DNA of 64,000 nt from Prunus persica. Its lineage: Eukaryota; Streptophyta; Magnoliopsida; Rosales; Rosaceae. The position numbers were made by a program, and so were the translations under genes. The notes beneath the pieces were generated by a model, which worked only from the letters and a program-made list of their open reading frames with translations, did no database searches and was not told the origin of the DNA. Shown one piece after another: positions 58,838 to 64,000 of this stretch. The DNA lies in contig NC_034009.1 of the NCBI RefSeq assembly GCF_000346465.2, forward strand, positions 36,944,844 to 37,008,843, in the 5' to 3' direction. How positions within the stretch are numbered: position 1 is the stretch's first letter; each line of letters starts with the position of its first letter.

Positions 58838-60940
58838 GAGGAGAGATGATCATGGATCGATGTGCTTACTTTGACATTATATCATGTGCTTTCCTTTAGG
58901 TTTAATTCCTTCTTCTTTTTCTTATTCGTTTCGGGAAAGAAGAAAGGCAAGCAAGTGTCTCTTTGTACTGATCTATCTCTCTCCCTCTCTAGATCTCTGC
59001 TACCACTAGATGCCTTTTGGAGCCAAAAGGGTTTGTCAATTGTCACTAAGTGCTCTTTATTTCAAGCTCTCTTTCTCTATCTCTGGCGATGGTGGGTGTC
59101 ACTGTTTTGACCACAGGGACTTGAAATGTTGAATCGAAGCTTTTTTAGGTTAAAAGCGCGCGGGAAGCTAGATATGGACACTGAAGTCCACGCACCTTCT
59201 TCTTCTTCTTTTTTAACCTACTAAGAAGACTATCAACTCTTCGTTTTGATCTTGCATTTCAAAATTGGAAAAGAGAAACGTCCTCTAGCGCCAATGTCAA
59301 AAAATTATAATGTTATATAATTCGCCACTTATATGACTTTCACACATAAAGTACCCTATCATTATCATTGATTATTACGAGAGACGTGCGTTACTATTGT
59401 TTTTCATCATTGCCTTCCCTTTTTCTTTTAAGTTTTTTAAAACATCTTGCGAGTGGAATTTGGTGGGATCACGGTCATTAGCTAAACTGTAGTTCATGAG
59501 ATTAAACTGACACGTATTAAGTATATGGATATTAGGACTCGAACTCAATATTTTTTTTGAAGAGTCCTTTACACGAATGCTAATTTCAAACTTGTAGTTA
59601 ATTAAGTTCTTAAAATCGATATTAATTATTATGGAGTTTGAGGACCACAACCAAACATTCATGGCAGGTGATGATAGTAATCAATCGTACGTTCTCAATC
59701 CTACAATGAAAGTTTGTCTTATGCATGCATGCAACAGCTTTTGAATACATATGGTGGAGGGAGAGCTAATTAGATATATATTAATTGCAACTGATTAACT
59801 ATAATACAATCAAGTAGATTATCTTAGATGTCCGCTAACACAATATATTGGAACTGGTTTATACAACTATACGCAAGATCTTGATGGGCCATGCATATAT
59901 TGTGGCAATCATGGCAATTCCACAAGTTGACTCTGCCAATCAACCTTTTTTTCGGTGTACCAATAAACTTTGTTTATGCATGCATCAACAGAGTATAAGA
60001 AGGGGCCTGGTCTATCAAAATCCCAAACTTCAAAAAAGAAGGCTAATATTGGTCAACAAGACGCCCAAGTTTTCTAGACATGAAATTAAATCCCAACAAT
60101 TTCTGTCAGCTATATGAATGTGGTAATGTTTTAATGCGGCGATTCTTCCAATCATATGACCGCATAAATTGACTTGTCATACATCGATTAGAGAGGACTG
60201 ATCAAACCTGCTTCTTTCATGGGCCAAAATTTGTGACGACAAGTGTCTGTATGACTGTATGTATCTTTGGAACTAAAAGAAAGTTAAAATATTTACAAAT
60301 TATTTTTATAACGGGCCAATATTTGTAAAACTACATAACGCAATAGAGCCATTCATAATTAAGTGTCCGGCTCATCATAAATATATATCATTGGACCAAA
60401 TGCTAGTTGGTATTCATCTAAACTCTTGTTCTCTGTATTCAATGCAAGAATTCTTTAGTGAGGGCTTATTTCTTAATCATTGGATCAAATTGATTAGATT
60501 GATCTAATAATTAAGAGATAAGATCTCACTTAAAAGCCATATATAAGGCCCTTACTATAGAATGACTCGTATTCAATATAATTCAAATTGCACTGTTTTT
60601 GGGCAAGCGAGAAGAACATGAAAATGCAAGGGAAAAAAGAAAAGAACTTTGAAGCCTTGTTGGTCCAACCCAAACTCTCCAATTTAGATGCATGAGACCC
60701 AACTGCTACACAAATCCCCACAAGGGTCAAAAAGCCCATTAGTTTTGCAAGTTGGGCTTCGTTTCTTAATTATGGGCCAAGCTGAATACATGACGTGAAC
60801 TCAAACATTTTGTTTGTAACATTTCATATTCTTACCTAATCAATCTCGTGGGCCTAGCACATCACATGTCCTATCACTACGTCATCATAGATATCCCGCC
60901 TGACTGTGGCAGCCGTTAAAAATCCTAAACACTGATCTGA
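58838..60940. other. Spacer between WOX4 and PABP
   Basis: This holds the WOX4 3' untranslated region and AT-rich spacer. A MITE-like copy is at 60451-60562. The short open frames at 58862-59110 and 59848-60117 show no domain. Confidence 0.55.
60451..60562. mobile_element. Foldback MITE-like element (copy 2)
   Basis: The left end TTCTTTAGTGAGGGCTTAT mirrors the right end, which reversed reads TTCTATAGTAAGGGCCTTAT. Its interior matches the reverse complement of the element at 26617-26760 (GTGAGATC..., TTTGATCCAATG..., TTAAGA). Confidence 0.6.
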
Positions 60941-61375
60941 CGGCCCATGTTTAGTTTCCAAAATCAAATTAGGGTTTCCCCAAGCCCACAGGCGCGCCGA
61001 CTCACATATATAAGCTATGCAGTTAACTCCTCAGCCGGTGCGGTGCAGTTTTTTACTCTGCCCTCCTCACCCCAAAAACCCAAAAAAATTAATTTTCAGT
61101 TTTCCTGTTCGTTTTATATTTCCGTCGTACCGGTTCGAATTTCGGACCGTCTTATCCCCGATTTTTGCCCCCTCTCCTCTGTATCCTCAGAAAAAAACCA
61201 AAAAATCTGCCAGATTATCACTTCCGGTCCTTAGGTTTTTTTCAACTTTATCGCCGCCGGTCCATTGAACTTTCGTTTCTCGTTGTCTGTTATCTCTAGG
61301 GTTTATTATAACCCGAACAGAAAAATCTTTAAAAAGAGAACCAATTTGAAGTGAGGGTTTTGTGATTTTGGTGTG
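60941..61375 (+). promoter_or_regulatory. PABP promoter and 5' leader with A-rich tracts
   Basis: TATATAAGC at 61008-61016 is a plausible TATA box about 365 bp upstream of the start codon. Three A-rich clusters follow: about 61072-61089, 61190-61206 and 61319-61340. Such tracts can bind poly(A)-binding protein itself. Confidence 0.5.
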
Positions 61376-64000
61376 ATGGCTCAGATTCAAGTTCAGCATC
61401 AGCCTCCGGTGACCGGACCGAACGGCGTCGCCGCCAACGCCGGTGGCGCTCCGGGCCAGTTCGTATCGACGTCGCTGTACGTTGGGGATCTGGACCAGAA
61501 TGTGACCGACTCGCAGCTTTACGATCTGTTCAACCAGGTCGGCCAGGTCGTGTCGGTGAGGGTCTGCAGAGACCTGAGTACTCGCCGATCTCTCGGCTAT
61601 GGCTACGTCAACTATAGCAACCCTCAAGATGGTTAGTCTTTCGCAAAAATTTCATTTTAATTTTTAGTTGATTATTGCAATATTGTTGGCCTAAGTGCTT
61701 ATATTAGCGTAAGTTGTTCGCTTTGCATGTTGAATCTTGCGTTATTGATATGAATACTGGACGAAATGAAAAATTATTGGTTGTTTATGGTTTCATTAGT
61801 GGAAATGAATTCTTGAATTGGACATTAGAGAATTTACATTGGTTGAACTTAGCAGTTTGAAGCTTTATGTTGACGAGTTTGATAAGTCGCACATTTAGGT
61901 GATGTTAATATTTTGGAAATTGTCTATGATTATTATTTTTCCCATGGGATAGGTTAGTTTGTGTATTGGTATTGATTATGCTGGAGGGGTTTGTGTGTGC
62001 GTTGTGTGGTGGCTTTTATTTGGAACTTAGACAAAAAAAATTTATTTTATGTTTAACTTCACTAATGCATAAAGGGTCACTGCTTCCGTCCCCTGCTGCC
62101 CGTCGGTTATTGTTTATGCTGTATTTGATTTGATTTTTCTAACTATGCAGCTGCGAGGGCACTGGATGTTCTGAACTTCACTCCCCTGAACAACAAATCC
62201 ATCAGGATTATGTATTCTCACCGGGACCCTAGTATTAGAAAGAGTGGAACCGGAAATATATTTATCAAGGTATCTACGTTTTCTTGTATAATGATTCAGA
62301 TTCCTTTCCCTCCCATGAAGTTTCATGTTGTTATGTCTATTTTGGTCTTACGCCTACTTTGTTCTTTCACATGAGTGCAGAATCTGGACAAGGCAATTGA
62401 CCACAAAGCATTGCATGATACATTTTCTTCTTTCGGAAATATTCTTTCTTGCAAGATAGCCACTGATGGCACTGGCCAGTCGAAGGGCTATGGTTTTGTG
62501 CAGTTTGATAGTGAAGAAGCTGCTCAGAGTGCAATAGATAAGTTAAATGGCATGCTGATTAATGATAAGCCAGTATTTGTGGGACACTTTCTTCGCAAGC
62601 AGGAGAGAGATGGCGCTTGGAATAAGACAAAATTCAATAATGTCTATGTGAAAAATATATCAGAATCTACAACAGAAGATGATTTGAAGAAAATTTTTGG
62701 TGAGCATGGACAAATTACCAGTGTTGTAGTGATGAGGGATGGGGATGGCAAGTCAAGGTGTTTTGGTTTTGTCAACTTTGAGGATCCAGATGCAGCTGCG
62801 AAGGCTGTTGACAATCTGAATGGAAAGAAATTCGATGAAAAGGAGTGGTATGTTGGGAAAGCCCAGAAAAAGTATGAGAGAGAACTTGAATTGAAGGAGA
62901 GATTTGAGCAGAGTATGAAGGAAGCTAGTGATAAATTTCAAGGTGTCAATTTGTATATCAAAAACTTGGACGATAGCATTAGTGATGAAAAACTGAAGGA
63001 ATTATTCTCAGAGTATGGTACAGTTACTTCATGCAAGGTCTGTGAACCTCTTTCTATTTAAGAGTTCCATTTAAAAATGTGGTGGCAGTGACCTGGAATA
63101 ACATGATTTTCTTCTCCTGATTTCACAGGTTATGCGGGATCCTGATGGAAATAGTAGAGGTTCTGGTTTTGTTGCCTTTTCAACTACTGAAGAAGCATCT
63201 CGAGCTGTATGTCTTTTAACTCAAGTTGTTTTAAAATAATAAAATTAGGAAAATATGTCATCAGAAATTACAATTTATCTACCTCAACTGTGTACTTCCA
63301 GCTTGCTGAGATGAATGGCAAAATGGTTGTTAGCAAACCTCTGTATGTTGCACTTGCCCAAAGGAAAGAAGAGAGAAGAGCAAGATTGCAGGTATGGTCT
63401 ACTGGGAGTGTTCCCAAATTACGATTGAACTTTGTGGTGTTCTTTCTTTTTATCCTTATGTTTGTATTTAATTTTTGACAGGCTCAGTTTTCTCAAATGA
63501 GGCCAGTTGCAATGGCACCTTCAGTGGCTCCTCGTATGCCAATGTACCCTCCTGGTGCTCCAGGTCTAGGACAACAATTTTTGTATGGGCAGGCACCTCC
63601 ATCGATAATTCCTCCACAAGTAATTATTTATTTAATTGTCTTTTTAATATGGTTGATTTTCTATATCAATTTTGATGAGTGTGTCTCAATATTTTTGTTT
63701 TTAATTATGTAGGCTGGATTTGGTTACCAACAGCAACTTGTGCCTGGAATAAGGCCTGGTGGTGCTCCAATGCCAAACTTCTTTGTTCCAATGGTCCAGC
63801 AGGGTCCTCAGGGCCAACGCCCAGGAGGTCGACGTGGGGCAGGTCCTGTGCAACAAAACCAGCAGCCAGTCCCAATGATGCAGCAGCATGTCAGTCGAAA
63901 CATATGAGTTTCATCTTGATGTTTATATGTGTGATGTTCTTTTATTACATTTATTTACGTTCGCCTTTCTCTGTGTTTCAGATGCTTCCTAGGGGACGCG
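61376..64000 (+). CDS. Polyadenylate-binding protein (PAB2/PAB8-like), 3' end outside window
   Basis: This is a cytoplasmic protein that coats mRNA poly(A) tails and bridges to eIF4G in translation. The exons so far are 61376-61631, 62151-62269, 62381-63037, 63129-63206, 63302-63391, 63482-63619, 63713-63889 and 63982 to the edge, in phase, giving about 511 aa. Four RRMs are visible: RRM1 starting [11 protein letters not shown] (about 35), RRM2 at NIFIKNLDKAI (about 123), RRM3 at [11 protein letters not shown] (about 213) and RRM4 at [11 protein letters not shown] (about 317), each with RNP1-like octamers such as KGYGFVQF and [10 protein letters not shown] Pro/Met/Gln-rich linker follows. The C-terminal MLLE (PABC) domain must lie beyond the window. 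The start is the ATG after a leader with in-frame stops; the codon before it is GTG. Confidence 0.96.

Noticed and set aside
23000..60000. MicroRNA precursors
   Set aside because: I looked for well-known plant miRNA sequences (miR156, 159, 160, 164, 166, 167, 171, 172, 390, 396 types) by eye and found none. The hairpins present are repeats or MITEs.
59848..60117. 89-codon plus-strand frame after WOX4
   Set aside because: It has no domain, an AT-rich context and no promoter or splice evidence.

Overview
This is a plant nuclear genome window. The coding genes are intron-rich, the spacers are AT-rich, and the gene set is plant-specific (KIN-4 kinesin, WOX homeobox, DREB-type AP2/ERF, leucine-rich-repeat receptor kinase of subfamily III). 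Protein similarity recalled from Arabidopsis is strong for most genes. A woody eudicot, perhaps Rosaceae (Prunus-like), fits the protein style and repeats, but that is inference. I see no operons, CRISPR arrays or bacterial features.

Layout. 1-2.5 kb: spacer with a SINE-like fragment and a short Helitron. 2.5-5.4 kb (+): a two-exon LRR receptor pseudokinase. 5.9-10.8 kb (-): a complete Ty1/copia retrotransposon with identical 201-bp LTRs, a 5-bp target duplication, primer binding site, polypurine tract and an uninterrupted gag-pol frame. 11.3-12.7 kb (+): a small two-exon protein with a C-terminal Cys/His motif. 14.1-22.5 kb (-): a 25-exon KIN-4A/FRA1 kinesin whose reconstructed exons keep phase throughout (1037 aa). 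22.6-28.5 kb: spacer with microsatellites and a foldback MITE. 28.6-32.4 kb (+): LCB1, subunit 1 of serine palmitoyltransferase (12 coding exons, 483 aa). 33.4-34.6 kb (+): SCE1, the SUMO E2 enzyme (5 exons, 160 aa). 36.3-38.2 kb (-): a membrane-anchored SPRY-domain protein. 41.15-41.42 kb: a second copy of the Helitron, inverted. 41.7-42.9 kb (+): a plastid-type NYN/C2H2 protein. 46.3-46.6 kb: a tandem hairpin element with inverted ends. 47.5-48.0 kb (+): an ERF/DREB repressor with an EAR motif and an upstream ORF. 48-57.7 kb: almost 10 kb without a recognisable gene, containing a U6 snRNA pseudogene. 57.8-58.8 kb (+): WOX4. 61.4 kb to the end (+): a poly(A)-binding protein gene cut by the window edge.

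The genes are ordinary, separately transcribed plant genes and form no pathway together. By family knowledge they touch wall and vascular development (KIN-4A, WOX4), sphingolipid synthesis (LCB1), SUMO conjugation (SCE1), signalling (receptor pseudokinase) and mRNA translation (PABP). I found no new multi-gene system. The points most worth a second look are the mobile elements (the pristine copia copy, the Helitron pair, the tandem hairpin element and the MITE pair), the upstream ORF of the ERF gene, an in-frame alternative splice acceptor in KIN-4A, and A-rich tracts in the PABP leader.
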